A stretch of 64,000 nt of DNA, taken from Dactylosporangium sucinum (lineage in GTDB: Bacteria; Actinomycetota; Actinomycetes; Mycobacteriales; Micromonosporaceae). The stretch is from contig NZ_BMPI01000005.1 in assembly GCF_014647515.1 (NCBI RefSeq), positions 62,001 to 126,000 of the forward strand, in the 5' to 3' direction. Shown here in pieces: positions 1 through 8,695 of this stretch. A program made the position numbers and the translations under genes. Positions within the stretch are counted from its first letter, which is position 1. Every line of letters starts with the position of its first letter. Under the pieces are notes generated by a model. That model did not search any database. It saw only the letters and a list, made by a program, of their open reading frames with translations, and was not told the DNA's origin.

Positions 1-14
1 CGATCGGAAGTCAT
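1..14 (-). CDS. truncated gene start, probably transaldolase
   Basis: Only the first codons are present: ATG at 14 reading leftwards gives Met-Thr-Ser-Asp. An AAGGAG ribosome binding site lies at 21-26, six bases upstream. The gene follows tkt on the same strand with 17 bases between. In actinobacteria tal normally follows tkt, so transaldolase is the likely identity. This rests on context, since the visible residues are too few to identify it. Confidence 0.55.
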
Positions 15-31
15 CGCTGTCTCCTTGAGTG

Positions 32-2173
32 CTAGTTGCCGGTGGTGCTGCCGGTGATCTCGCCGACCTTGGCCAGCGACGCGTGCGCCGCCGCGACCAC
101 CCGGTCGACCGTGAACCCGAACTGCTCGAACAGCACCGTGTACGGCGCGGAGGCGCCGTAGTGCTCGATGCTGACCGCCTCGCCGCAGTCGCCCAGCAGG
201 CCCTGCCACGACATCGCGATGCCGGCCTCGACGCTCACGCGCGCCTTCACGCCGGTGGGGATGACCTGCTGGCGATACGCCAGGTCCTGCTCCTGGAACC
301 ATTCCTGGCACGGCATCGAGACCACCCGCGTCGGGGTGCCCTCCTGCTCCAGCCGCTTCTGCGCCTCGACGGCGAGCTGCACCTCGGAGCCGGTCGCCAC
401 GATGATGACCTGCGGCTGACCGTTGGAGGCGTCCTTCAGCACGTAGCCGCCCTTGGCGACGTTGTCGGCCGGCGCATACTCCGTGCGGTCGAGGACCGGC
501 AGGTTCTGCCGGGTGAGGGCCAGCGCGACCGGCTGGTCGCGGCGCTCCAGCGCGGCCTTCCAGGCCTGGGCGGTCTCGTTGGCGTCGCCCGGGCGGACCA
601 CGGCGAGGCCGGGGATCGCGCGCAGCGCCGACAGGTGCTCGATCGGCTGGTGGGTCGGGCCGTCCTCGCCGAGGCCGATCGAGTCGTGCGTCCAGACGTA
701 GATGACGGGCAGCTTCATCAGCGAGGCGAGCCGCACCGCCGGGCGCATGTAGTCGGAGAAGACCAGGAACGTGCCGCCGTAGGGGCGGGTCGGGCCGTGC
801 AGCTTGATGCCGTTGAGGATCGCGCCCATGCCGTGCTCGCGGATGCCGAAGTGCATGGTCCGCCCATACTCGTGGCCGGGGAACGCCTTCGTCGCATACT
901 CCGACGGCACGAACGAGGGCTCGCCCTCCATCGTCGTGTTGTTGCTCTCGGCCAGGTCGGCCGAGCCGCCCCACAGCTCCGGCAGCACCGGCGCGAGCGC
1001 GCCCAGGGTGTCGCCGGACGCCTTGCGGGTCGCGACGCCCTTCGCGCTGGGCTCGAACTCGGGCAGCGCCTTCTCCCAGCCGTCGGGCAGCGCGCCGGAG
1101 TAGAGCCGGTCGAGCAGCGCCGCGCGCTCGCCGTTGGCCTCGCGCCACTCGGCGAACTGCTTGTCCCACTGGGCGTGGCGGTCGCGGCCGCGCTCGATGA
1201 CGGAGCGGGCGTGCGCGAGGACCTCGTCGGACACCTCGAACGACAGCGCCGGGTCGAAGCCCAGGATCTGCTTGGTCGCGGCGACCTCGTCGGCGCCGAG
1301 CGCCGAGCCGTGGATCTTGCCGGTGTTCTGCTTCTTGGGGGCCGGCCAGCCGATGATCGTGCGCAGCGCGATGAACGACGGGCGGGAGGTCTCCGCCTTG
1401 GCCGCGAGGATCGCCCGGTGCAGCGCCTCGACGTCCTCGGCGTAGACGCCGTCGCCGGAGTCGTGGCCCTTGCGCCAGTCGACGACCTGCACGTGGAAGC
1501 CATACGCCGCGTAGCGGGCGGCCACGTCCTCGCTCTTGGCGACCTTGGTGTCGTCCTCGATCGAGATCTCGTTGTCGTCGTAGATGACGACCAGGTTGCC
1601 GAGCTTCTGGTGGCCGGCGAGCGCGCTCACCTCGTGGCTGATGCCCTCTTCGATGTCGCCGTCGGAGCAGAGCACGAAGACGTGGTGGTCGAAGATGCTC
1701 TCGCCGACCGCCGGCTCGGGGTCGAACAGGCCGCGCTCGCGGCGGGCGGCCATCGCCATGCCGACCGCGTTGCCGATGCCCTGGCCGAGCGGGCCGGTGG
1801 TGGTCTCGACGCCGGCGGTGTGCCCGTGCTCCGGGTGGCCCGGCGTCAGCGAGCCCCACTGCCGCAGGGAGCGGAGGTCGTCGAGGCTCAGACCGTAGCC
1901 CGCGAGGTACAGCTGGATGTACAGCGTCAGGCTGGAGTGCCCGCAGGAGAGCACGAACCGGTCCCGGCCGATCCAGTTGGGGTCGGTCGGGTCGTGCTGC
2001 ATCACCTTCTGGAACAACAGGTATGCGGCGGGGGCCAGGCTCATCGCGGTGCCCGGGTGGCCGTTGCCGGCCTTCTCGACGGCGTCCATCGCGAGCACCC
2101 GGACCGTGTCGACCGCCCGCCGGTCGACGTCGGACCAGGAAAGCTCGGGATCCTTGACCTCTTCAACGCTCAC
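32..2173 (-). CDS. tkt: transketolase
   Basis: Transketolase moves two-carbon ketol units between sugar phosphates using thiamine diphosphate, in the cytosolic non-oxidative pentose phosphate pathway. The 713-residue product is full length. GHPG lies at residues 38-41, the thiamine-binding GDGDIEEG...N motif is at about 165-195, and the GEDGPTHQP pyrimidine-domain motif follows in the middle domain. The GTG start at 2173 is chosen because an ACAGGAG ribosome binding site sits just upstream and homologues begin at this point; the reading frame stays open further upstream but lacks family similarity. The probable tal gene follows, and ctaB is divergent. Confidence 0.96.
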   Translation of the reverse strand: MSVEEVKDPELSWSDVDRRAVDTVRVLAMDAVEKAGNGHPGTAMSLAPAAYLLFQKVMQHDPTDPNWIGRDRFVLSCGHSSLTLYIQLYLAGYGLSLDDLRSLRQWGSLTPGHPEHGHTAGVETTTGPLGQGIGNAVGMAMAARRERGLFDPEPAVGESIFDHHVFVLCSDGDIEEGISHEVSALAGHQKLGNLVVIYDDNEISIEDDTKVAKSEDVAARYAAYGFHVQVVDWRKGHDSGDGVYAEDVEALHRAILAAKAETSRPSFIALRTIIGWPAPKKQNTGKIHGSALGADEVAATKQILGFDPALSFEVSDEVLAHARSVIERGRDRHAQWDKQFAEWREANGERAALLDRLYSGALPDGWEKALPEFEPSAKGVATRKASGDTLGALAPVLPELWGGSADLAESNNTTMEGEPSFVPSEYATKAFPGHEYGRTMHFGIREHGMGAILNGIKLHGPTRPYGGTFLVFSDYMRPAVRLASLMKLPVIYVWTHDSIGLGEDGPTHQPIEHLSALRAIPGLAVVRPGDANETAQAWKAALERRDQPVALALTRQNLPVLDRTEYAPADNVAKGGYVLKDASNGQPQVIIVATGSEVQLAVEAQKRLEQEGTPTRVVSMPCQEWFQEQDLAYRQQVIPTGVKARVSVEAGIAMSWQGLLGDCGEAVSIEHYGASAPYTVLFEQFGFTVDRVVAAAHASLAKVGEITGSTTGN

Positions 2174-2533
2174 GGCGGTGCTGCTCCTGTCGAAAGGCGA
2201 GGTTGCGAATTTCCTCGAAGGGGTTATCAGGTCGACCCTACCCACGATCGGGTGGCGGCACGCGCAGTCGACCATGTTTCGGACATCGGCGACACTGCCT
2301 GCGGCAACGGTAGTCGATGGCCACACGGCGCCGGAGTGGCCGGACGGCTCGGAACCGGTCAAACGTCGATCCGTTCTGCTGTGCGCGAAATCCCATCCAC
2401 GTCGATGCCGGACCGGAACCCCGGGGTCCGCGTCTGGCCTGCGAAGTTGCTGTTCTAGGATGCGAGGGCCTGGCGATCCCGATGATTCGCCCAGGAGACT
2501 CCGTGGTCCGACGCCGGAAGGTGGCTATCCAGC
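2174..2533. promoter_or_regulatory. divergent tkt/ctaB intergenic region
   Basis: This 360-base gap separates divergent tkt and ctaB. I see no gene in it. A possible -10 element TAGGAT for ctaB is at 2456-2461. On the minus strand a TAGGGT lies about 65 bases upstream of the tkt start. Neither has a convincing -35 box, so promoter positions are tentative. Confidence 0.35.
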
Positions 2534-3523
2534 GTGACGCAGCTCGTCGACCGTGCATCGGTTCCCCAGAGCGCGTCCGAGGCGGTCCGTCCCACGTCGG
2601 CCGGGGCCCTGGCCAGGGCCCAGCAGACGCAGGCGGCCGTCCGGCGCGCGAGTCTCGGCGCGGTCGTCAAGGCCTACATCTCGCTGACCAAGCCGCGCAT
2701 CATCGAGCTGCTGCTCATCACCACCGTCCCGGCGATGTTCCTGGCCGACCACGGCCTGCCGTCGCTGTGGCTGGTCCTGGTCGTCCTGGTCGGCGGCACC
2801 CTCGCGGCCGGCGCGGCCAACGCGCTGAACTGCTACATCGACCGCGACATCGACCAGGTGATGAAGCGCACGTCGCGGCGTCCCCTGGCCACGCACACCG
2901 TGTCGCCGCGGGCGGCCCTGGTGTTCGGCCTCACGCTCGCGGTGCTGTCGACCGTGCTCATGGCGGTCTTCACCAACCCGCTCGCCACGCTGCTGACGGT
3001 CGGCGCGATCGCCTACTACGACCTCGTCTACACGCTGTGGCTCAAGCGGACCACGCCGGCGAACACGGTGTGGGGCGGGGCCTGCGGCGCGGCGCCCGTG
3101 CTCATCGGCTGGGCGGCGGTCACCGGCGGCCTGTCGTGGCAGGCCTGGATGCTGTTCGCGGTCGTGTTCCTCTGGCAGCCGCCGCACTTTTACGCGCTCG
3201 CCATCAAGTTCAAGGACGACTACGCCCGGGCCGGCATCCCGATGCTGCCGGTCGTGGCGAGCATGCGCCGCGTGGGCCTGGAGACGGTCGTCTACAGCTG
3301 GCTCACCGTGCTCGCCTCGGTCGCGCTGTGGCCGTTCGGGATGACCCCGCTCTACGGTGTCGTGGCCGTCGTCACCGGCGTGCTCCTGCTGGTCGAGGCC
3401 CACAAGCTCGACAACCGGGCGCGGCGGGGCGAGCCGCTGAAGCCCATGCGGCTGTTCCACTGGTCCGTCACGTACCTCACGCTGCTGTTCGTGGGCATCG
3501 CGGTCGACGCGCTGATCCAGTAA
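2534..3523 (+). CDS. ctaB: protoheme IX farnesyltransferase (heme O synthase)
   Basis: This UbiA-family membrane prenyltransferase adds a farnesyl group to heme B to make heme O for cytochrome oxidase. The 329-residue protein has about nine membrane segments. Its polyprenyl-diphosphate/Mg site is visible as [20 protein letters not shown] near residue 95, with a second aspartate-containing loop (YYDLVYT) near 158. The GTG start at 2534 gives a long actinobacterial-type N-terminal extension before the conserved YISLTKPRI. The next enzyme, heme A synthase, is 16 kb away at 19586-20521. Confidence 0.95.
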   Translation: MTQLVDRASVPQSASEAVRPTSAGALARAQQTQAAVRRASLGAVVKAYISLTKPRIIELLLITTVPAMFLADHGLPSLWLVLVVLVGGTLAAGAANALNCYIDRDIDQVMKRTSRRPLATHTVSPRAALVFGLTLAVLSTVLMAVFTNPLATLLTVGAIAYYDLVYTLWLKRTTPANTVWGGACGAAPVLIGWAAVTGGLSWQAWMLFAVVFLWQPPHFYALAIKFKDDYARAGIPMLPVVASMRRVGLETVVYSWLTVLASVALWPFGMTPLYGVVAVVTGVLLLVEAHKLDNRARRGEPLKPMRLFHWSVTYLTLLFVGIAVDALIQ

Positions 3524-3764
3524 GCCGCGCCGCGAAATGCGGGCCTAAGCGAAACTTAAGCTAGAAACGCCCGAATTTTTTCACACCGACATTCCGGTTG
3601 TCGACACGTGACACACATCTCGTTCCTGCCGAAGAATCGCCGCCCTGAATATCCCGATTTGGCGGTACATGAACGGGCGAATCGCGCACGGGCCAGGCTA
3701 AACGTGTCAGTAACTCCGATCACAACCTGCCCGCGGTTCACCGACAGGTGGTCTTCCGTCCCTC

Positions 3765-3770
3765 TAGTGT
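3765..3770 (+). promoter_or_regulatory. -10 element, probable leaderless promoter
   Basis: TAGTGT fits the actinobacterial TAnnnT -10 pattern and lies seven bases before the ATG at 3778, so the transcript should start at or next to the start codon. No ribosome binding site is visible. The rest of the gap after ctaB (3524-3764) is comparatively AT-rich and holds no gene that I can support. Confidence 0.5.
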
Positions 3771-3777
3771 GGCCCTC

Positions 3778-4101
3778 ATGGCAGATGGTTCCGATACGAC
3801 GATGACCCTGAACCGCCCGGTGCCGGGCAGCTTGATCTCCGGCATCAAGTCCTTCGCGGAGGACCACGGCGGCGCCAAGGCGGTCATCGAGTACGTCGGC
3901 CGGCGCGGTGCCCGCATCGTGCTCGTCGGGGAAGACGGCGTCTGGGGCGACCAGTTCGCCGAGGGAACGGACATCGCACGTTCCGCCTGCGCACAGGCCG
4001 GGGTCACGATCGAGAACGCGTGGGAGCGGGAGCTCCTCGAGCAGATGCGGCCGAGCAACGACCTCTGGCGCTCCATGGGGCGGCGAACCCTCTCCCGCTA
4101 G
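3778..4101 (+). CDS. conserved hypothetical protein, 107 residues
   Basis: I do not recognise a named domain. The product is soluble, with no signal peptide or membrane segment. An alternating beta/alpha pattern can be seen (ARIVLVGEDGVWGD, then DIARSACAQAGVTIEN), and the C-terminus is basic. The ATG at 3778 is chosen because the TAGTGT -10 element sits seven bases upstream, which suits a leaderless transcript. The gene stands alone between ctaB and the ATP-grasp gene, and codon use is typical of real genes here. Confidence 0.75.
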   Translation: MADGSDTTMTLNRPVPGSLISGIKSFAEDHGGAKAVIEYVGRRGARIVLVGEDGVWGDQFAEGTDIARSACAQAGVTIENAWERELLEQMRPSNDLWRSMGRRTLSR

Positions 4102-4107
4102 GGTGCG

Positions 4108-4113
4108 TATCCT
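4108..4113 (+). promoter_or_regulatory. -10 element, probable leaderless promoter
   Basis: TATCCT lies exactly six bases before the GTG at 4120 and there is no ribosome binding site, as in actinobacterial leaderless genes. It would drive the ATP-grasp/uppP pair. Confidence 0.55.
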
Positions 4114-4119
4114 CGCTCG

Positions 4120-5013
4120 GTGAGTGCCGATCATTCCCAGTCCTCCGCGACCCGGGCCGCCGCCCGGGTCGCTTTCGTTACCTGCGGGGAACTGCCCGAC
4201 CTCGACCCCGACGACCAACCCCTGATCCCGGCCCTCGCCGCCCGCGGCGTGACCGCGGAGCCGGTTGCCTGGGACGCCGACGCCGACTGGTCCGCCTACG
4301 GACTGGCGGTCGTGCGCAGCACCTGGGACTACGCCAAGCGCCGAGACGAGTTCGTCGCCTGGGCCACCTCCGTCCCGCGGCTGGCCAACCCGGGCGGCGT
4401 CATCGCCTGGAACACCGACAAGCGGTACCTCCGCGAGCTCGCCGGCAAGGGCGTGCCGATCGTCCCGACGACGTGGGTGGAGCCCGGCGACGAGTGGCAG
4501 CCCGCCGCCGGGGGCGAGATCGTGGTCAAGCCGGCGGTCAGCGCGGGCAGCGTCGACACCGGCCGCTACGACCTGGCGACCCAGGCCGGCCTGGCCGAGG
4601 CCCACGTGGCACGGCTCCAGCGGGCCGGCCGGACGGTCATGATTCAGCCCTACCTCGCGGCCGTCGACACCGCGGGGGAGACCGCGCTGCTCTACGTCGA
4701 CGGGCGGTACAGCCACGCGATCCGCAAGGGCGCCCTGCTCACCGGGCCCGACACGGGCGTCGAGGGGCTGTACGTCGAGGAGGACATCACGCCGCGGACC
4801 CCCTCCGCGGACGAGCTGGCCCTCGGCGAGCGGGTCCTCGCGGCGCTCCCGGTGCCGGCGGGCGACCTGCTGTACATCCGGGTGGACCTGCTGCCGGCCG
4901 CGGACGGCCCGGTCGTCATCGAGGTCGAGCTGACCGAACCGTCGCTGTTCCTCGGTACCGCCGACGGCGCGCACGACCGCCTGGCCGACGCTATCGTGCG
5001 GCGGCTGCCGTGA
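4120..5013 (+). CDS. ATP-grasp domain protein
   Basis: This is a 297-residue soluble protein of the ATP-grasp family, which forms carboxylate-amine or similar bonds through an acyl-phosphate. It resembles the RimK/glutathione synthetase and DcsG-like branch. Visible features are the N-terminal STWDY segment, GGEIVVKPAVSAGSVDT for the ATP lid lysine, VMIQPYL, and the Mg-binding VVIEVELTEPSLFL near the C-terminus. The substrate cannot be read from the sequence. The GTG start follows a TATCCT -10 element by six bases. Its stop overlaps the uppP start by four bases, so the two are probably co-translated. Confidence 0.85.
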   Translation: MSADHSQSSATRAAARVAFVTCGELPDLDPDDQPLIPALAARGVTAEPVAWDADADWSAYGLAVVRSTWDYAKRRDEFVAWATSVPRLANPGGVIAWNTDKRYLRELAGKGVPIVPTTWVEPGDEWQPAAGGEIVVKPAVSAGSVDTGRYDLATQAGLAEAHVARLQRAGRTVMIQPYLAAVDTAGETALLYVDGRYSHAIRKGALLTGPDTGVEGLYVEEDITPRTPSADELALGERVLAALPVPAGDLLYIRVDLLPAADGPVVIEVELTEPSLFLGTADGAHDRLADAIVRRLP

Positions 5014-5843
5014 ACATCTTCGAAGCGATCCTCCTCGGCGCCGTCGAGGGCCTGACCGAGTTCCTGCCGATCTCCAGCACGGGCCACCTGACGATCCTGG
5101 AGAAGCTGCTCGGGTACTCGATCGACGACCCCGATGTGACCGCGTTCACGGCGATCATCCAGAGCGGCGCCGTGCTCGCCACCACGATCTACCTGCGCCG
5201 GGACATCGCCCGGATCGTCCCCGCGTTCTTCCGTGGCCTCTTCGCCAAGCAGCACCGCGACCGCGACTACCGGTTCGGCTGGATGGTCATCATCGGCTCG
5301 ATCCCGATCGCGGTCATCGGCCTGCTGTTCAAGGACCAGGTCGAGACCACGCTGCGCAGCCTGTGGTTCGTGGGCAGCGCGCTCATCCTCTGGTCCGGCG
5401 TGCTGTGGTTCGCCGACCGCGCCGCCACCCAGCAGCGCCACGAGGAGGACGTGACCTGGAAGGACACGCTCATCATCGGTACCGCACAGGCGCTCGCCCT
5501 GATCCCCGGCGTGTCCCGGTCGGGCGCCACGATGTCGGCCGGCCTGCTGCGCGACTTCGACCGGGTGACCGTGACCCGGCTGTCCTTCTTCCTGTCCATC
5601 CCGGCCCTGCTGGCGGCCACCGTGCTGCAGGTCGCCAGCGAGTACGACAACATCTCGAGCGGGGTCGGCTGGGCCGCGACCATCACCGCGACGATCGTGA
5701 GCGGCGTCGTCGGCTACCTCGCCGTCGCCTGGCTGCTGAAGTTCGTCGCGCGGCACAACTACACCATTTTCATCTGGTACCGCGTGATCCTCGGCACCAT
5801 CGTCCTGCTCCTCGTCGCCACGGGCACCATCGAGGCGACCTGA
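5010..5843 (+). CDS. uppP: undecaprenyl-diphosphatase
   Basis: This membrane phosphatase recycles undecaprenyl diphosphate, the lipid carrier for peptidoglycan, and can confer bacitracin tolerance. The 277-residue length is normal. Both family signatures are present: EGLTEFLPISSTGH near the N-terminus, with the catalytic Glu-rich motif, and PGVSRSGAT near residue 169. About eight membrane segments are predicted. The GTG start overlaps the stop codon of the ATP-grasp gene (GTGA). Confidence 0.96.
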   Translation: MNIFEAILLGAVEGLTEFLPISSTGHLTILEKLLGYSIDDPDVTAFTAIIQSGAVLATTIYLRRDIARIVPAFFRGLFAKQHRDRDYRFGWMVIIGSIPIAVIGLLFKDQVETTLRSLWFVGSALILWSGVLWFADRAATQQRHEEDVTWKDTLIIGTAQALALIPGVSRSGATMSAGLLRDFDRVTVTRLSFFLSIPALLAATVLQVASEYDNISSGVGWAATITATIVSGVVGYLAVAWLLKFVARHNYTIFIWYRVILGTIVLLLVATGTIEAT

Positions 5844-5871
5844 CGCTCAGAACCGCCGGCGCCGTGCCGAT

Positions 5872-6507
5872 GTGCCCGACGTGAGGAGGCGCATCGGCCC
5901 GGCCCTGGCGATCGCGGCCGCGGCGCTGGCCGGCGTGACCGGGTGCGGCGCGCTGCCCGGCCTCGGCGGCAACGGCGGCTCGCCGGGCGGCACGTCCAAG
6001 GGCGACGGCAAGGTGCTCGACCTGCCGCAGAAGACGGTGTACCTCAAGGGCGACTCCGTACCGACCCCCGGCCTGACCACCGGCCCGCCCGTCCGCGGCC
6101 CGATCGCGTCGATCTCCCCGCTCGCCACCGTCTCGCCGGGGCGCGCGACGCCGAGCCCCGGCCCGTCGGAGTGCACGGGCGTGGTCCGCCCCGGCATCGT
6201 CAACGGCCTGGACGTCACGCCGGGCACCACGACGGCGACGGTGAGCTGGTGGAACATCGGCGACCCGGCCATCACCGAGTACCAGCTCGCCGCCGTGCCC
6301 CAGTTCTTCAACTACGGCCCGCAGCCCGGCTGGACCTGGCAGGCGGTCCCGCCCGGCAAGGGCTGCACCCGCGTCACGGCCACGGTCTCCGGGCTCCAGT
6401 CGCAGTCGCCGTACGTGTTCGTCCTGCACGCGCTGCTGACGAAGTACGAGTCGCTGCCCCCGACGGCTCCGGAGGTGGGCCGCAGCGAGGCTGTCATGAT
6501 GCTCTGA
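5872..6507 (+). CDS. lipoprotein with fibronectin type III-like domain
   Basis: The N-terminus has basic residues, a hydrophobic stretch and a lipobox ending V-T-G-C at about residue 25, so it should be a lipid-anchored exported protein. A Gly/Pro/Ser/Thr-rich linker follows to about residue 105. A C-terminal beta domain (TTTATVSWWNIGDPAITEYQ and later TATVSGLQSQSPYVFVL) reads like a fibronectin type III repeat. The GTG at 5872 or 5881 could be the start. Function is unknown. The stop overlaps the next ATG. Confidence 0.7.
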   Translation: MPDVRRRIGPALAIAAAALAGVTGCGALPGLGGNGGSPGGTSKGDGKVLDLPQKTVYLKGDSVPTPGLTTGPPVRGPIASISPLATVSPGRATPSPGPSECTGVVRPGIVNGLDVTPGTTTATVSWWNIGDPAITEYQLAAVPQFFNYGPQPGWTWQAVPPGKGCTRVTATVSGLQSQSPYVFVLHALLTKYESLPPTAPEVGRSEAVMML

Positions 6508-7193
6508 TGGCGCTGCCCACGACGGTCGACCAGCCGCTGCTCACCTTCTACGACGACGCCACCGGCGAGCGCACGGAGCTGTCGGCCACGGCCCTCGGCG
6601 AGTGGTCCGCCCGCGCCGCCGGCCTGCTGCTGCACGAGTGCGGCGTCGGCGCCGGCTCCCGGGTGGCCAGCCTGCTCCCGCCGCACTGGCTCACCGCCGC
6701 CACCCTGCTCGGCGCGTGGGCGCTGGGCGCCGAGGTGTCGTTCCAGCTGTACGCCACGGCCGGCCTCTCGCCCGCGGACCGCTTCGACGCGGTGTTCGTG
6801 GAGCAGCGCCGCGTCGGGTCCTGGCTGGAGAACATCCCGGACGCCCCGCACCGGTTCGTGCTGGGCGAGGCCGACGCCTACCGTTCGCTGGAGCCGGCCC
6901 TACGCGCCCGCTCGGCCGCGCTGCCGAACCTGGGCCGGGTCCGCCCGACCGACGCCGCGAGCACCGACGGCACCACGTACGGCGAGTGGGGCCGGGTCGC
7001 CGAGGGCCTGGCCCAGTCGCTGGACCTGCACCGCGGCGACCGGCTGCTGGTGGACGCGGCCTCGCACGAGCACCCGATGAAGTGGCTGCTGGCCCCGCTG
7101 CAGGCCGGCGCCTCGGTCGTCGTCTGCGCCAACCTGGACCGCGCGCGCCTGAACGCCCGCGTGACCGCCGAGCGCGCAACCCGCGTCATCTGA
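6507..7193 (+). CDS. TIGR03089 family protein
   Basis: This 228-residue protein matches an actinobacterial family that looks like the N-terminal part of an acyl-CoA synthetase (LTFYDDATGERTELSATALGEW). It lacks the AMP-binding P-loop and the C-terminal lid of true adenylating enzymes, so catalysis is doubtful and its role is unknown. The ATG overlaps the lipoprotein stop by one base, suggesting coupling. Confidence 0.8.
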   Translation: MALPTTVDQPLLTFYDDATGERTELSATALGEWSARAAGLLLHECGVGAGSRVASLLPPHWLTAATLLGAWALGAEVSFQLYATAGLSPADRFDAVFVEQRRVGSWLENIPDAPHRFVLGEADAYRSLEPALRARSAALPNLGRVRPTDAASTDGTTYGEWGRVAEGLAQSLDLHRGDRLLVDAASHEHPMKWLLAPLQAGASVVVCANLDRARLNARVTAERATRVI

Positions 7194-7262
7194 CCCGCGC
7201 CCCGCCCGCCCGCGCCCCGCCCCGCCCCGCCGCGCCCCGCCCGCCCGTCCGCGCCGCGCCCT

Positions 7263-7350
7263 CCCCGCGTCGATCTTGCAGTTGTGGTGCCTGACAAACC
7301 GGGACATCGTGGGAGTGTCCCGGCACCACAACTGCAAGATCGACGCGGGG
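7263..7350. repeat. palindromic repeat, family A copy 1
   Basis: A perfect 29-base inverted repeat (7263-7291 and 7322-7350) encloses a 30-base loop beginning TGACAAAC. The arm contains GTCGATCTTGCAGTTGTGG. A second copy with a closely similar loop is at 27374-27453. Both lie between convergent genes. The rest of this 342-base gap is a C-rich tract upstream of the repeat and a terminator hairpin downstream. Confidence 0.9.
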
Positions 7351-7443
7351 GTGGCCGCTGGCGCGGCGGGGGAGGGCGGGCGGGGCGGCGGCGGGCGCGG
7401 GCGGCAGCCCGCGGGTTCTTGCCGCGACGGCGATGGCAGCGTC

Positions 7444-7476
7444 CGTGGGGCCGGTCCTTGATGGACCGGCCCCACG
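7444..7476 (-). terminator. hairpin terminator after the pca operon
   Basis: CGTGGGGCCGGTCC and its exact complement form a 14-base-pair stem with the five-base loop TTGAT. It lies 60 bases past the stop of the last minus-strand gene of the pca operon. There is no U-tract, as is common in actinobacteria. Confidence 0.7.
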
Positions 7477-7535
7477 AGCGGTGTCTGGCGGGAGCGACGG
7501 TCGCGCCTTGCGCGGACCCGAGCCATCCGCTTCGG

Positions 7536-8324
7536 TCAGCGGTGGCCGGTGTTCAGCCTGGAGGGCAGGTCGGCCTCGATCCGGGCCGCGGTCGCGACCA
7601 GGGGCGGGACCAGCGTGCGGCGGATCGACTCGATGGACGTGCGCGAGGCGGCCGCCGAGATGTTCAGGGCGGCCACCGTGCGGCCCGTGCGGTCGCGGAT
7701 CGGGGCGGCCACCGAGCGCAGGCCCTCCTCCAGCTCCTGGTCGACGAGGGCCCAGCCCTGGGCGCGGACCCGGTTGATCTCCAGCAGCAGGGCGGCCGGG
7801 GTGGGGACCGTGCGGGTGGTCAGGCGGTCGAGGCGGACCTTGGCGAGGTACGCCTCCAGCTCGTCCTCCGGCAGTCCGGCCAGCAGGACGCGGCCCATCG
7901 ACGTCGCGTAGGCCGGGAAGCGGGTGCCCACGCTGATCATCACGGTCATGATGCGGGAGGTGGGGACGCGGGCGACGTACACGACGTCCTCGCCGTCCAG
8001 GACCGACATCGACGACGACTCGTTGACCTCGGCGACGAGGGCCTCCAGGTGGGGCTCGGCCACGGCCGGCAGGGACAGGCCCGACAGGTAGGCGTAGCCG
8101 AGCTCGAGCACGCGCGGGGTGAGCGAGAACTGGCGGCCGTCGCTGCGGACGTACCCGAGGTCGGCCAGCGTCAGCAGGAAGCGCCGGGCGGCCGCGCGCG
8201 TCACGCCGGTGAGGGCGGCGACCTCGCTCAGGGTCAGCTCCGGGCGATCGGCGTCGAAGCACCGGATCACGGCCAGCCCGCGCTCCAACGACTGCACGAA
8301 GTCGGGACCACGAGCCTCCGTCAT
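7536..8324 (-). CDS. pcaR: IclR-family regulator of the pca genes
   Basis: The 262-residue product has an N-terminal winged helix-turn-helix (LTLSEVAALTGVTRAAARRFLLTLADLGYV, about residues 29-58) and the C-terminal IclR ligand-binding domain. It is closest in character to the PcaR/PcaU/PobR group that senses aromatic ring-cleavage intermediates. The ATG at 8324 has AGGAGG upstream. The gene is last in the pca operon and overlaps pcaC by four bases. Likely targets are the CGAAC/GTTCG triads at 12547-12678. Whether it activates or represses cannot be read from the sequence. Confidence 0.85.
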   Translation of the reverse strand: MTEARGPDFVQSLERGLAVIRCFDADRPELTLSEVAALTGVTRAAARRFLLTLADLGYVRSDGRQFSLTPRVLELGYAYLSGLSLPAVAEPHLEALVAEVNESSSMSVLDGEDVVYVARVPTSRIMTVMISVGTRFPAYATSMGRVLLAGLPEDELEAYLAKVRLDRLTTRTVPTPAALLLEINRVRAQGWALVDQELEEGLRSVAAPIRDRTGRTVAALNISAAASRTSIESIRRTLVPPLVATAARIEADLPSRLNTGHR

Positions 8325-8695
8325 GCGGGACGCTCCTCCTGCGCCGATAACACCCGGGACGCGACCGCGAACGCCGCGTTTCCGGCCGGCGCGCCAGCGT
8401 ACACGGTCGTGTGCAGCAGCACCTCGGCGATCTCGTCCGGCGTGACGCCGTTGCGCAGCGCCGCTTCGACGTGCATCTCCAGCTCGTCGGTGCACCGCAG
8501 CGCGGTCAGGACGGCGAGCGTGACGCAGCTACGGGTGCGCCGGTCCAGCCCGGGCCGGTCCCAGACCCGGCCCCAGGCCGCCTCCAGGACCCACTCGCGG
8601 AACGGCTCGGCGAACGGCTCGGGCGGCCGGTCGGCCCGGTCCGGCCCGAGGACCTCCCGCCGCACCGCCGCGCCGCGGGCCGCCACGTCGCTCAT
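8321..8695 (-). CDS. pcaC: 4-carboxymuconolactone decarboxylase
   Basis: This enzyme decarboxylates 4-carboxymuconolactone to 3-oxoadipate enol-lactone in the protocatechuate branch of the beta-ketoadipate pathway. The 124-residue protein shows the AhpD/CMD-fold core: DRRTRSCVTLAVLTAL, then ELEMHVEAALRNGVTPDEIAEVLLHTTVYAGAPAGNAAF. It is free-standing and not fused to PcaD as in the PcaL of many actinobacteria, and no pcaD gene is in the window. ATG and stop codons overlap both neighbours by four bases. Confidence 0.92.
   Translation of the reverse strand: MSDVAARGAAVRREVLGPDRADRPPEPFAEPFREWVLEAAWGRVWDRPGLDRRTRSCVTLAVLTALRCTDELEMHVEAALRNGVTPDEIAEVLLHTTVYAGAPAGNAAFAVASRVLSAQEERPA

Noticed and set aside
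29-2458. 809-codon open frame opposite transketolase
   Set aside because: It is the antisense shadow of tkt. Long open frames opposite real genes are expected at this GC content, and the translation has low-complexity Arg/Ala/Gly composition with no family.
3556-3618. 20-residue cysteine-rich peptide MCVTCRQPECRCEKIRAFLA on the minus strand, with a fair ribosome binding site
   Set aside because: Its codons lack the third-position G/C bias of genes here and no gene follows on that strand that it could lead. Four cysteines alone do not support it; conservation would be needed.
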